Of a stretch of DNA of 15,378 nt, positions 1-6,933 are shown piece by piece. The stretch is taken from assembly GCA_041567895.1 (NCBI GenBank), contig JBFGAX010000066.1:1-15378 (forward strand), in the 5' to 3' direction. This DNA is from JABDOU01 sp041567895 (GTDB lineage Bacteria; Actinomycetota; Acidimicrobiia; Spongiisociales; SHLN01). The notes beneath the pieces are model-generated. The model ran no database searches. It was given only the letters and a program-made list of their open reading frames with translations, and was not told the origin of the DNA. The first letter of the stretch is position 1. Every line of letters starts with the position of its first letter. Made by a program: the position numbers and the translations under genes.

Positions 1-52
1 CATCAGTCGTGTACATCAGTCGTTTACATCAGTCGTGTACATCAGTCGTGTA
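1..52. repeat. 13-bp tandem repeat array, four copies
   Basis: Four head-to-tail copies of catcagtcgtgta occupy positions 1-13, 14-26, 27-39 and 40-52. The second copy differs at one base (gttta for gtgta). The array touches the left window edge, so more copies may lie outside. Each junction creates the palindrome TGTACA. No ORF with recognisable content covers it. The unit shares the 8-bp core AGTCGTGT, and the same period, with the array at 9003-9054. Function is unknown; a minisatellite or a protein-binding array are both possible. Confidence 0.9.
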
Positions 53-64
53 CATCAGCTGATG
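53..64. repeat. Perfect 12-bp palindrome closing the repeat array
   Basis: CATCAGCTGATG is identical to its reverse complement. Its left half, CATCAG, is the start of a fifth copy of the 13-bp unit, so the array ends by running into its own inverted half. It lies about 30 bp before the first LexA box. It could be a dimer-protein site, or simply the array boundary. Confidence 0.8.
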
Positions 65-92
65 GGTGAAACCGTATCGCCTGACTGTGACA

Positions 93-106
93 CGAACATG
101 TGTTCG
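93..106. promoter_or_regulatory. LexA (SOS) box 1 of lexA
   Basis: CGAACATGTGTTCG matches the actinobacterial/Firmicute-type LexA operator CGAAC-N4-GTTCG with both arms perfect. It is the most upstream of four boxes before lexA. Confidence 0.88.
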
Positions 107-115
107 ATCACTATA

Positions 116-129
116 CGAACATCTGTTCG
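116..129. promoter_or_regulatory. LexA (SOS) box 2 of lexA
   Basis: CGAACATCTGTTCG has both 5-bp arms perfect. Its start is 23 bp after that of box 1, roughly two helical turns, so two LexA dimers could sit on a similar face of the DNA. Confidence 0.88.
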
Positions 130-141
130 ATAAGTCAAGGG

Positions 142-155
142 CGAACATATGTTTG
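142..155. promoter_or_regulatory. LexA (SOS) box 3 of lexA
   Basis: CGAACATATGTTTG has a perfect left arm and one mismatch in the right arm (GTTTG). It starts 26 bp after box 2 and overlaps the proposed -35 of the lexA promoter, so LexA bound here would compete with RNA polymerase. Confidence 0.8.
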
Positions 156-180
156 GTTTTCGGAACCAATTCGCTACCCT
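153..180 (+). promoter_or_regulatory. Possible lexA promoter between LexA boxes 3 and 4
   Basis: TTGGTT (153-158) and TACCCT (175-180) are separated by 16 bp and each match the sigma-70/HrdB consensus only partly. The placement is plausible: box 3 overlaps the -35 and box 4 lies at the predicted start of transcription, just before the ribosome binding site at 201-207. A 6-bp inverted repeat, TTGGTT (153-158) and AACCAA (164-169), lies within the same stretch. Confidence 0.3.
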
Positions 181-182
181 AT

Positions 183-196
183 CGAACATATGTACG
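183..196. promoter_or_regulatory. LexA (SOS) box 4 of lexA
   Basis: CGAACATATGTACG has a perfect left arm and one mismatch in the right arm (GTACG). It ends 17 bp before the proposed lexA start codon, so LexA bound here would overlap the start of transcription or block elongation. Confidence 0.78.
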
Positions 197-212
197 CAAT
201 GAGGGAGCTGTG

Positions 213-944
213 ATGGGCGCCAAAGGAACGGGCACTACGGGCCGAAAGGCGGGCGGAACGACGGGCGAGAAACAATCGGACGGGAACCCTGAGGCCGACG
301 GATCGACTGCGTTGACCCGGAGGCAACAGGAGATCCTCGATCTCATTCGAACCAAGGTCGCGAGCCGCGGGTACCCACCGTCGGTTCGCGAAATCGGCGA
401 AGCGGTCGGACTGTCGTCACCGTCAACAGTCCACAGTCATCTCTCTTCGCTCGTTCAATTCGGCTATTTGCGCAGGGACCCGTCGAAACCCCGCGCCATC
501 GAAGTCGTTGACCAAACATCCGAAATGTCTACTGCGGCGGTCCACTCGACGATTGAACGAGGGCCGATCCGCGAGGTACCGCTCGTAGGTCATGTGGCGG
601 CAGGATCCCCGATCCTCGCCGAGCAACACATCGACGAAGTGTTCCCTCTGCCAGAGTCGCTGGTGGGCACCGGCCCCGTGTTCATGCTGAAGGTACGGGG
701 TGATTCGATGATCGAAGATGGCATTCTCGATGGTGACTATGTCGTCATCCGCCAACAGTCCGAGGCGCGCAACGGCGATACTGTCGCCGCCCTGATCGAC
801 GAAGAAGAAGCGACCATCAAACGATTCGAGCGCTCTGGAGACACCGTCACGCTGCACCCGGCCAACCCTCGATACGAGCCCATGGTCTTCCGCGGTGGTG
901 TCGAAATCGTCGGTGTCGTCGTTTCGGTCTTGAGATCCCTCTAA
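213..944 (+). CDS. lexA: LexA, SOS-response transcriptional repressor/autoprotease
   Basis: LexA represses DNA-damage genes and is inactivated by self-cleavage stimulated by RecA filaments. From ATG 213 the product has 243 residues, slightly long for the family because of a Gly/Thr/Lys-rich, probably disordered N-terminus (residues 1-32). The winged helix-turn-helix covers about residues 34-98, starting LTRRQQEIL and including SVREIGEAVGLSSPSTV. The S24 peptidase half follows: cleavage site Ala130-Gly131 (HVAAGSP), catalytic Ser165 (GDSM) and Lys203 (ATIKRF). The frame is open back to 66, but that extension would be translated through all four LexA boxes. GAGGGAG (201-207) sits six to seven bases before ATG 213, supporting this start; GTG 210 is adjacent but too near the ribosome binding site. 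The upstream boxes imply autoregulation. Confidence 0.95.
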   Translation: MGAKGTGTTGRKAGGTTGEKQSDGNPEADGSTALTRRQQEILDLIRTKVASRGYPPSVREIGEAVGLSSPSTVHSHLSSLVQFGYLRRDPSKPRAIEVVDQTSEMSTAAVHSTIERGPIREVPLVGHVAAGSPILAEQHIDEVFPLPESLVGTGPVFMLKVRGDSMIEDGILDGDYVVIRQQSEARNGDTVAALIDEEEATIKRFERSGDTVTLHPANPRYEPMVFRGGVEIVGVVVSVLRSL

Positions 945-1048
945 CCGCACTCGAAGGCAACAGCGACGGACCTGCGGCGTCCCGGGCCTTTCGACTGCCG
1001 ACGGAACAAGGATCACGCCGTTGACCACTTCTCGATAACTTCGGATGC

Positions 1049-1065
1049 GAGGCTCCACAGGCCTC
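1049..1065. other. Small hairpin in the gap after lexA
   Basis: GAGGC (1049-1053) and GCCTC (1061-1065) can pair around a 7-base loop. Flanking GAT (1044-1046) and ATC (1066-1068) can add pairs across a bulge. No T-run follows. It may be part of lexA transcript termination, but it is weak on its own. Confidence 0.25.
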
Positions 1066-1090
1066 ATCACGGGTAGTCGCGAAAACATTT

Positions 1091-1115
1091 CCTGAGTGGC
1101 ATTTGCACACTCAGG
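1091..1115. terminator. Perfect 8-bp inverted repeat, possible lexA terminator or operator
   Basis: CCTGAGTG (1091-1098) and CACTCAGG (1108-1115) are exact inverted copies around a 9-base loop, 147 bp after the lexA stop. No T-run follows, so this is not a classical rho-independent terminator, though actinobacterial terminators often lack one. The right arm abuts the GTG at 1116 and would hide it in RNA. This argues that the downstream gene starts at TTG 1167. It could equally be a regulator site overlapping that gene's promoter. Confidence 0.4.
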
Positions 1116-1132
1116 GTGACCACGGTTATATA
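1103..1132 (+). promoter_or_regulatory. Possible promoter of the secreted beta-helix gene
   Basis: TTGCAC (1103-1108) and TATATA (1127-1132) are separated by 18 bp, each matching four of six consensus bases. Transcription would begin near 1139, upstream of the ribosome binding site at 1157-1161 and the TTG at 1167. The -35 overlaps the right half of the hairpin at 1091-1115. Confidence 0.3.
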
Positions 1133-1166
1133 CCGCCCGGCGACGACAAGAGGGGCGGGAGTTCTT

Positions 1167-3863
1167 TTGAAGGCGGCATTTCGCGTTAGCGGCGCGATCA
1201 CATTCATCATCTTGCTGGCAATGTCCTTGTTGGCGACCATCATCATGCTGGTAGACGGCGATGAGGCGCGCGGGCAAGAACCCGGTGGCGTCGCATTCTT
1301 CGACCAGACCCGGGGCCTGTGGAACGTCGAAGGATCCGAGTTCTACTTCGGAAATCCCGGCGACCACCCGATGTACTGCGACTGGGATGGCGACGGCGTC
1401 GCTACTCCCGGGCTCTACCGTGAGACTTCCGGATTTCTCTATCTGCGTAACTCAAACACGGCCGGCTTTGCCGATATCGAGATCTACTTCGGCGTGCCAG
1501 GCGATCGCCCCTTGTGCGGAGATTGGAACATGGATGGCATCCAGACGATCGGCATCTATCGGGCAAGTGCTGATGCGTTCTACCTCAGGAACAGCAACAC
1601 GCAGGGGTTTGCCGACACCACGTTCCCTGCGTCGTTGCCCGATGCGATGCCTTTTGCCGGTGATTGGAATGGTGACGGTCGGGACCATCCCGGATTGTGG
1701 AGCACCACGAGCGGCGAGGTTCGCGTGTACTCACCATCCGGTGAGCTCGAGCACTCCGGCCACTTCGGCACCGGAGAGGGCGAGTTTCTCGTGGGAGATT
1801 GGGATGCCGATGCCACTGACAACTTCGCAGTAGTCCGGGGCCGCACGTTGCTGGCCAGCACAGGGCCACTCGGTAGCGGGCCCATACTGGAAAGCACGAT
1901 CCCGGCGGAAGGTATGCCGGTCCTCGGTCCTCCGTCGCCTTCGCCGATCGTCGTTGAGGTGGGTACAGGGTCGGTCACGCTCATCGAAATCTTCGCCGCG
2001 GGTGCCAGCGGGCGGGAGAACATGACTCTGGCGGTCAACAGCGAGTTCGTAGCGACCTGGATCGGGCCCGGCGGCTCAATTGAGAATCGTGAATTCAACC
2101 GCTTCACCTATGAGCATCCAGGGCCGGTCAACGCTCAGAATGTTGAAGTCCACTTCCTCAACGACGACGGTCCTGGAGACCTCATGGTCGACAAGATCAT
2201 CATCGGTGGGCGCACGTTCGAGACCGAGGACCAGACCACGTGGGTGCAGGGGGGATGGGACGGTTCGAGCTGTACGTCCGGAAACATGCAAACCGAATTG
2301 CTCCCATGCGTCGGCTTCTTCAAGTATTGGGAGCCATCAGACACCACTCCGAATCCTGATCCGTCACCTCCGCCGGCCCCCGCTCCGGATCCGACACCCC
2401 CGCCGCCAGAGCCGGATCCGCAGCCGGACCCGGATCCGCCTCAACCTCCACCCGATCCCGATCCCGATCCGGAGCCGGAGCCGCCTCCACCTCCACCGCC
2501 TCCACCTCCTCCACCTCCGAGCGGCGATTACGACGTAACGCTGTATCCGGGCGACGACGTAGCAGCAGCTGCCCGCAACAACCCGAGCTACACGACGTTC
2601 TATCTGACGCCCGGCTACTACATGAACCAGAGCATCGAACCAAAGGATGGCCAGCAGTTCATCGGCGCCGAGGGTGCGGTTCTGCACGGCGGACGCAGCC
2701 TTTCGGATTGGCAATACGACGGCGACTGGTATGTCGGGGGGCAAACCCAGCACGCCCGTACCTACGGGCGCTGCCAGGATTCGAGCTACCGCTGCCAGGA
2801 GAGCGAAGATCTGTTCGTCGACGGCCAGCCCTTCAAGCACGTCACCAGCCGCTCACAACTCGGATCGGGTTCGTGGTATTTCGATTATGGCGCCGACCGG
2901 ATCTACATCGGCGAAGACGTTCGGGGCAGGGATGTGGTCACCAGCGTCACCAAGCAGGCATTTCACGGCGACACCGACAATGTGGTGATCAAAAACCTCC
3001 TGATCCAGTATTACGCATCGCCCGCCCAGCACGGGGTGATCGATAGCCGCAGAACCAATGCCGGTCCCTTTGGCCAAAACTGGGTCGTCGAAAACAATGA
3101 GGTGCGCCGCAACCATGGCGTCGCCATCATGCTGACCGACGGCGGCCGGGCCACCAACAACTACACACATCACAACGGCCAACAGGGCATCGGAGGCGAA
3201 GGCTGGGGGCTTGTGATCGAGTACAACGAGATCGCCTACAACAACTTCGCACACTTTGAACTCGATTGGCAGGGCGGCGGCACCAAGTTCAGCTACACCG
3301 ACGGCCTGGTCCTCAGAGGGAACAATGCGCACCACAACTTCGGCCCTGGTCTCTGGTCGGATATCGACAACATCAATACGACGTACGACGGCAACACGGC
3401 ATCCTGGAATTATCGCGAGGGCATCGCGCACGAAATTTCTTACGCCGCCGTCATCAAGAACAACACCGTCGAAGGAAACGGATTCGACGATCCTCGCGGC
3501 TGGATCTGGGGATCAGGCATCCAGGTCTCGGGTTCCAGAGATGTCCAGGTGTACAACAACACGGTGATCGGAAATCAGCACGGCATCGCGCTCATCCAGC
3601 AGAACCGGGGCTCGGGGGCCCACGGCGCGTACGAGGTTCGTAATACGTCGGTCCACGACAACTACATCAGCGTCTGGGACGGGTTTACCGGAATGGTTCA
3701 AGACATCGGCAATTCCGGTGCGTACAACCGAAACAACGTGTTTTATGACAACACCTACAACGGAAGCACGGACGCCCGGCGGTTCCGATGGGACGATCGC
3801 GAACTGAACTGGTGGGAGTGGAAGAGCTACGGACCGGTCGGCAACGGATCAGGCTTCGAGTAG
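1167..3863 (+). CDS. Secreted multidomain protein: FG-GAP-like repeats, CBM60-like domain, Pro linker, right-handed beta-helix
   Basis: Numbering is from GTG 1116 (915 residues). A better start is TTG 1167 (898 residues), with GGGAG at 1157-1161, giving an export signal: Lys/Arg n-region, then a hydrophobic stretch at about 25-47. Residues 55-245 hold four FG-GAP/VCBS-like repeats of about 46 residues, marked by Gly-Asp-Trp-Asp/Asn-type motifs with Asp at 89, 136, 183 and 228; two contain FYLRNSNT-like strands. Residues 276-380 resemble a calcium-dependent carbohydrate-binding module (CBM60-like), with LAVNSEFVATW and an Asn-Asp-Asp segment. A Pro/Asp/Glu linker (about 409-469) includes 13 successive prolines. 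From about 470 to the end is an Asn/Gly-rich parallel beta-helix with NN-x-V/I-type coils, as in NosD, polysaccharide lyases and other beta-helix proteins. Cys pairs suggest extracytoplasmic disulfides. Polysaccharide binding or cleavage is inferred; no catalytic residues are assigned. Confidence 0.85.
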   Translation: MKAAFRVSGAITFIILLAMSLLATIIMLVDGDEARGQEPGGVAFFDQTRGLWNVEGSEFYFGNPGDHPMYCDWDGDGVATPGLYRETSGFLYLRNSNTAGFADIEIYFGVPGDRPLCGDWNMDGIQTIGIYRASADAFYLRNSNTQGFADTTFPASLPDAMPFAGDWNGDGRDHPGLWSTTSGEVRVYSPSGELEHSGHFGTGEGEFLVGDWDADATDNFAVVRGRTLLASTGPLGSGPILESTIPAEGMPVLGPPSPSPIVVEVGTGSVTLIEIFAAGASGRENMTLAVNSEFVATWIGPGGSIENREFNRFTYEHPGPVNAQNVEVHFLNDDGPGDLMVDKIIIGGRTFETEDQTTWVQGGWDGSSCTSGNMQTELLPCVGFFKYWEPSDTTPNPDPSPPPAPAPDPTPPPPEPDPQPDPDPPQPPPDPDPDPEPEPPPPPPPPPPPPPSGDYDVTLYPGDDVAAAARNNPSYTTFYLTPGYYMNQSIEPKDGQQFIGAEGAVLHGGRSLSDWQYDGDWYVGGQTQHARTYGRCQDSSYRCQESEDLFVDGQPFKHVTSRSQLGSGSWYFDYGADRIYIGEDVRGRDVVTSVTKQAFHGDTDNVVIKNLLIQYYASPAQHGVIDSRRTNAGPFGQNWVVENNEVRRNHGVAIMLTDGGRATNNYTHHNGQQGIGGEGWGLVIEYNEIAYNNFAHFELDWQGGGTKFSYTDGLVLRGNNAHHNFGPGLWSDIDNINTTYDGNTASWNYREGIAHEISYAAVIKNNTVEGNGFDDPRGWIWGSGIQVSGSRDVQVYNNTVIGNQHGIALIQQNRGSGAHGAYEVRNTSVHDNYISVWDGFTGMVQDIGNSGAYNRNNVFYDNTYNGSTDARRFRWDDRELNWWEWKSYGPVGNGSGFE
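2341..2523 (+). repeat. Low-complexity CCxCCx/GATCC repeat encoding the proline linker
   Basis: This segment is built from short reiterated units (gatccg/gatccc, then cctcca) and encodes a Pro/Asp/Glu linker ending in 13 prolines. The units are multiples of three bases, so slippage would change linker length without shifting the frame. Confidence 0.8.
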
Positions 3864-4640
3864 ATCAGGCTGCCGGTCGCCATCCAGCAGCGTTGTGGAG
3901 CCGCTGAAAACGTATTCGGCAGGCCCTTCCTGCCAGACGTCGTCGCCGTCGAGACGTATCGAAAGTTCGCCGCCGAGCAGCCTCACATCGACTTCGGTGC
4001 CAACCAGACCATATTGATGAGCCGCCACAACTGCTGCACCGGCTCCGGTGCCGCACGCCTGGGTTTCACCTACCCCTCGCTCCCAGGTGCGCACGGATAT
4101 ACGGTCGTTGGCGTCGATTCGCACAAACTCGACATTCGTCTTGTCGGGGAAGGTCGGATGCGTTTCAATCTCAGGCCCGGCACTGGCCACTGGCGCCGAT
4201 TCGAGATCGTCGACGAACGTCACCACATGCGGATTGCCCATGTCGACTGCCTGGAGGTCGAGGCCGTCGAGTTCTAGGGTCGAACCGCAGGTCGAACGGG
4301 CGAGATAAGTCTTGACGCGGTCCCCACCCATGAGCGTCACGGGAAAGTTGCCGGCATCGGTATGCACCGAGAATGACCGATCGTCTACCAGGCCCCGATC
4401 GACTGCGTACCGCGCCACGCAACGGATGCCGTTGCCACACATCTCGGCGATACCTCCGTCGGCGTTGTAGTAGCGCATGCGAACCGACGTTTCATCAACC
4501 CGACTCACGACCAGAACTCCGTCCGCTCCAACGCCCAACCGACGATCGCACAGAATTGCGACCTGGTGGGGCTCGAGATCAATCGGGCCATCAACAACGA
4601 GAAAGTCGTTCCCGAGGCCGTGCATCTTGGTGAAATCCAT
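3849..4640 (-). CDS. dapF: Diaminopimelate epimerase
   Basis: DapF converts LL-diaminopimelate to meso-diaminopimelate in the cytoplasm, for lysine and for peptidoglycan cross-links. The product has 263 residues, near the family norm. It opens with the typical FTKMHGLGNDF. The two catalytic cysteines of this PLP-independent racemase fold are Cys68 (MCGNGIRC) and Cys196 (QACGTGAGA); the MGNPHVV motif is at about 134-140 and ERGVGET at 188-193. Its ATG shares one base with the miaA TAA stop (TAATG), so it is probably translated by coupling as the last gene of rny-miaB-miaA-dapF. Its stop lies inside the last codons of the convergent beta-helix gene (15-bp overlap), leaving no room for a separate terminator. 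Confidence 0.97.
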   Translation of the reverse strand: MDFTKMHGLGNDFLVVDGPIDLEPHQVAILCDRRLGVGADGVLVVSRVDETSVRMRYYNADGGIAEMCGNGIRCVARYAVDRGLVDDRSFSVHTDAGNFPVTLMGGDRVKTYLARSTCGSTLELDGLDLQAVDMGNPHVVTFVDDLESAPVASAGPEIETHPTFPDKTNVEFVRIDANDRISVRTWERGVGETQACGTGAGAAVVAAHQYGLVGTEVDVRLLGGELSIRLDGDDVWQEGPAEYVFSGSTTLLDGDRQPDLLEA

Positions 4641-5551
4641 TACGGAGCCAGCTCCCAGTGGTCTGCCGCCGCGGCGGTGAGTCGTGCGAGGTCATTCGAC
4701 CACGGGAGCCATGTTATGCGGGGATCACGCCGAAAGAAGGTCCTCTGTCGCTTTACGAGGCGGAGGGTCGTGCGTTCTATCTCCTCTCGCAGGTGCGACT
4801 CTGCGAGATTCCCGGCAAGCATCGACAAGACCTCTTTGTATCCAACGGCCTCCCGAGCCGTGGGCCCGAGACCGGACTCGAGCGAACGAACCTCTTCTAT
4901 CAGACCCGCATCGAGCATCGCCCGGGTCCGGTCCGCTATTCGCGAAGCCATGTCCGAACCGGGATCGATCCCGATGATCGATACGTCGTCGATCGGCTGA
5001 TATGTCCGATAACGAACGGCAGCTTCGGACCTGTGTCGCTGCGTCGGGGTCAGGCCGGTCAACTCCAGAATCTCCACTGCCCGCACGACCCTACGCGGAT
5101 TGGAGAGGTCAACAACTTCACCGGCGACGGGATCAGCGTCGAGCAAGCGGCCGACGACCCCCTCAACAGGCATGGCAGCGATACGTCGCCTTGTCTCGAC
5201 GTCCGTCGGCATCGGTTCCAGGGGATCGATGAGCGCACGGAAGTGCAACCCCGAACCGCCCACGATCAGCACCTTCTTGCCTTTCGACTTGATGGCTGCC
5301 ATCGCTTGGCGTCCCATACGTTGGAACGATGCAACGTCGTAGGGTTCTGCGGGATCTGCAACGTCGATCATGTGGTGCACGATGCGCCGGCGTTCGTCCG
5401 ACGTTGCCTTGGCGGTTCCGATGTCCATCCCCCGATAGACCTGCATCGAATCAACCGAAACGATCTCGGCATCGAGGCGCTCCGCCAGATCGAGCGAGAT
5501 CGTGGTTTTTCCGGCGCCGGTCGGGCCGAGCAGTGCAAAGATCGAAATCAG
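4640..5551 (-). CDS. miaA: tRNA dimethylallyltransferase (tRNA i6A37 synthase), non-AUG start
   Basis: MiaA transfers dimethylallyl from DMAPP to A37 of tRNAs reading UNN codons, providing the substrate of MiaB encoded just upstream. The first ATG in frame (5446) would begin at MQVYRGMDIGTAK and lose the ATP-binding end. Upstream in the same frame, without stops, lies the rest of a normal MiaA N-terminus: ISIFALL, P-loop GPTGAGKT, then LDLAERLDAEIVSVDS. No ATG, GTG or TTG precedes the P-loop in frame before running into miaB. The likely start is CTG at 5551 (CTGA overlap with the miaB stop; 303 residues) or ATT at 5548 (302 residues), both of normal family length. ATC (5542) is a third option. 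Identity is firm; the exact start is inferred. Confidence 0.93.
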   Translation of the reverse strand: MISIFALLGPTGAGKTTISLDLAERLDAEIVSVDSMQVYRGMDIGTAKATSDERRRIVHHMIDVADPAEPYDVASFQRMGRQAMAAIKSKGKKVLIVGGSGLHFRALIDPLEPMPTDVETRRRIAAMPVEGVVGRLLDADPVAGEVVDLSNPRRVVRAVEILELTGLTPTQRHRSEAAVRYRTYQPIDDVSIIGIDPGSDMASRIADRTRAMLDAGLIEEVRSLESGLGPTAREAVGYKEVLSMLAGNLAESHLREEIERTTLRLVKRQRTFFRRDPRITWLPWSNDLARLTAAAADHWELAP

Positions 5552-6933
5552 ACCAACCGGCCGGTGAGATGGTGGGGGTGAGCGATTGTCACCTCGGCGT
5601 CGAATAGCTGTCCGGGGGCCACCGCCCCGGGGACATTGACGGTCTTGTTCGTGCGACTTCTGCCCGACGTCACGGCCTCGTCTTTGCGCGACGGGCCGCC
5701 GCTGAGCAGTCGAAGAGTCTGGCCTACGATCGCCTTGTTCTTGTCGAAGGAGATCGCATCCTGCAGAGCTGTGAGCCGAAGGTAGCGCTCTTGGATGACG
5801 TCGGGGTCGATGAAGTCGGCCTCCATCCCGGCCGCTGCGGTACCGGGCCGAGGCGAATAGATGAAGGTGAAAGCGCTGTCGAATTGCGAAGCGGCCACCA
5901 CATCGAGCGTCGCCTGGAAATCATCTTCGCTTTCACCCGGGAACCCGACGATGATGTCGGTGGTGAGAGCGAGGCCGGGCAATACTTCCCGCGCCATCTC
6001 GACCTTGCCGAGGAACCGTTCTGCGTTGTAGCCGCGATGCATGGCAGCCAGAACGCGATCGGAGCCGGACTGAAGGGGAAGGTGCAAGTGTTCGCATACC
6101 GCCGCCGTCTCGGCCATTGCCTCCGCAACGTCCCGGTTGAAATCCTTCGGATGAGGACTCGTGTAGAAGATTCTCTCGAGGCCTTCTACCGCGCCAACCT
6201 GACGGAGCAGATCCGCAAAGAGTGGCTTGCGTCCTCCCAGATCGAGATCGCGACCATAGGAATTGACGTTTTGCCCAAGGAGAGTGACCTCGACGACACC
6301 ATCGGCCACGAGGCGCCGAACCTCTGCAACCACGTCAGATGGCCGTCTGCTCATCTCCGCCCCGCGCAGCGACGGGACGATACAGAATGTGCACGAGTTG
6401 TTGCATCCGATCATGATCGTGACCCAGGCACGGTGCGGGTCATCGCGCTTCGCAGGGAGATCGGGTACCGAACTGGACTCCTCCAGAATCTCGGTGACCG
6501 GTCCCCATTCGTCTGCCTGATCGAGCAGCGACACCAGACGGTCTATATTGTGGGTTCCGAAGACGACATCGACCCACGGGGCACGATCACGGACAATCGT
6601 CCGATCCTTCTGCGCCAGACATCCACCAACGGCGATCTGAAGTCCAGGACGAGCGTCCTTGTCTGCTTTGAGATGACCCAGGTTCCCGTACAACCGATTG
6701 TCAGCGTTCTCACGAATCGCGCACGTATTGAGTACCACCAGATCGGCCTCGTCGATCGCGGCCACCGCCGTCATGCCATCGGCCTCGAGCAAGCCTGCGA
6801 TCCGCTCGGAATCGTGCTCGTTCATCTGGCATCCGAAGGTACGAATGAAGTAGGTCTTCCCCGCCCTCGTTGGGCGTCGTCGCTCCCGTCGCGTCGGGAG
6901 CGCTACGGCCACCGTGTTGGTATCAGTCGTCAT
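5548..6933 (-). CDS. miaB: tRNA-2-methylthio-N6-dimethylallyladenosine synthase (radical SAM)
   Basis: MiaB adds a methylthio group to i6A37 of tRNA, following MiaA. The product has 461 residues, normal length. The N-terminal MTTase domain carries the auxiliary cluster cysteines Cys35 (TFGCQMNEHDSE), Cys71 (NTCAIRENA) and Cys105 (GGCLAQK). The radical SAM CxxxCxxC motif is Cys177, Cys181 and Cys184 (GCNNSCTFCIVP). Then follow TLLGQNVNSYG, LPLQSGSD and IVGFPGE, with a C-terminal TRAM-like domain from about residue 395. QNVNSYG and the MNEHDSE motif point to MiaB rather than RimO or MtaB. Its ATG overlaps the rny TGA (ATGA), and its own TGA overlaps the miaA start. The first 24 residues are a basic, poorly conserved extension. 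Confidence 0.97.
   Translation of the reverse strand: MTTDTNTVAVALPTRRERRRPTRAGKTYFIRTFGCQMNEHDSERIAGLLEADGMTAVAAIDEADLVVLNTCAIRENADNRLYGNLGHLKADKDARPGLQIAVGGCLAQKDRTIVRDRAPWVDVVFGTHNIDRLVSLLDQADEWGPVTEILEESSSVPDLPAKRDDPHRAWVTIMIGCNNSCTFCIVPSLRGAEMSRRPSDVVAEVRRLVADGVVEVTLLGQNVNSYGRDLDLGGRKPLFADLLRQVGAVEGLERIFYTSPHPKDFNRDVAEAMAETAAVCEHLHLPLQSGSDRVLAAMHRGYNAERFLGKVEMAREVLPGLALTTDIIVGFPGESEDDFQATLDVVAASQFDSAFTFIYSPRPGTAAAGMEADFIDPDVIQERYLRLTALQDAISFDKNKAIVGQTLRLLSGGPSRKDEAVTSGRSRTNKTVNVPGAVAPGQLFDAEVTIAHPHHLTGRLV

Noticed and set aside
423..1367. Long minus-strand open frame (314 codons) opposite lexA
   Set aside because: It is antisense to a clear LexA, has no recognisable domain and low-complexity Arg/His-rich content typical of shadow frames in GC-rich DNA.
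4658..5581. 307-codon plus-strand open frame opposite miaA
   Set aside because: Antisense shadow of miaA; no recognisable motif.
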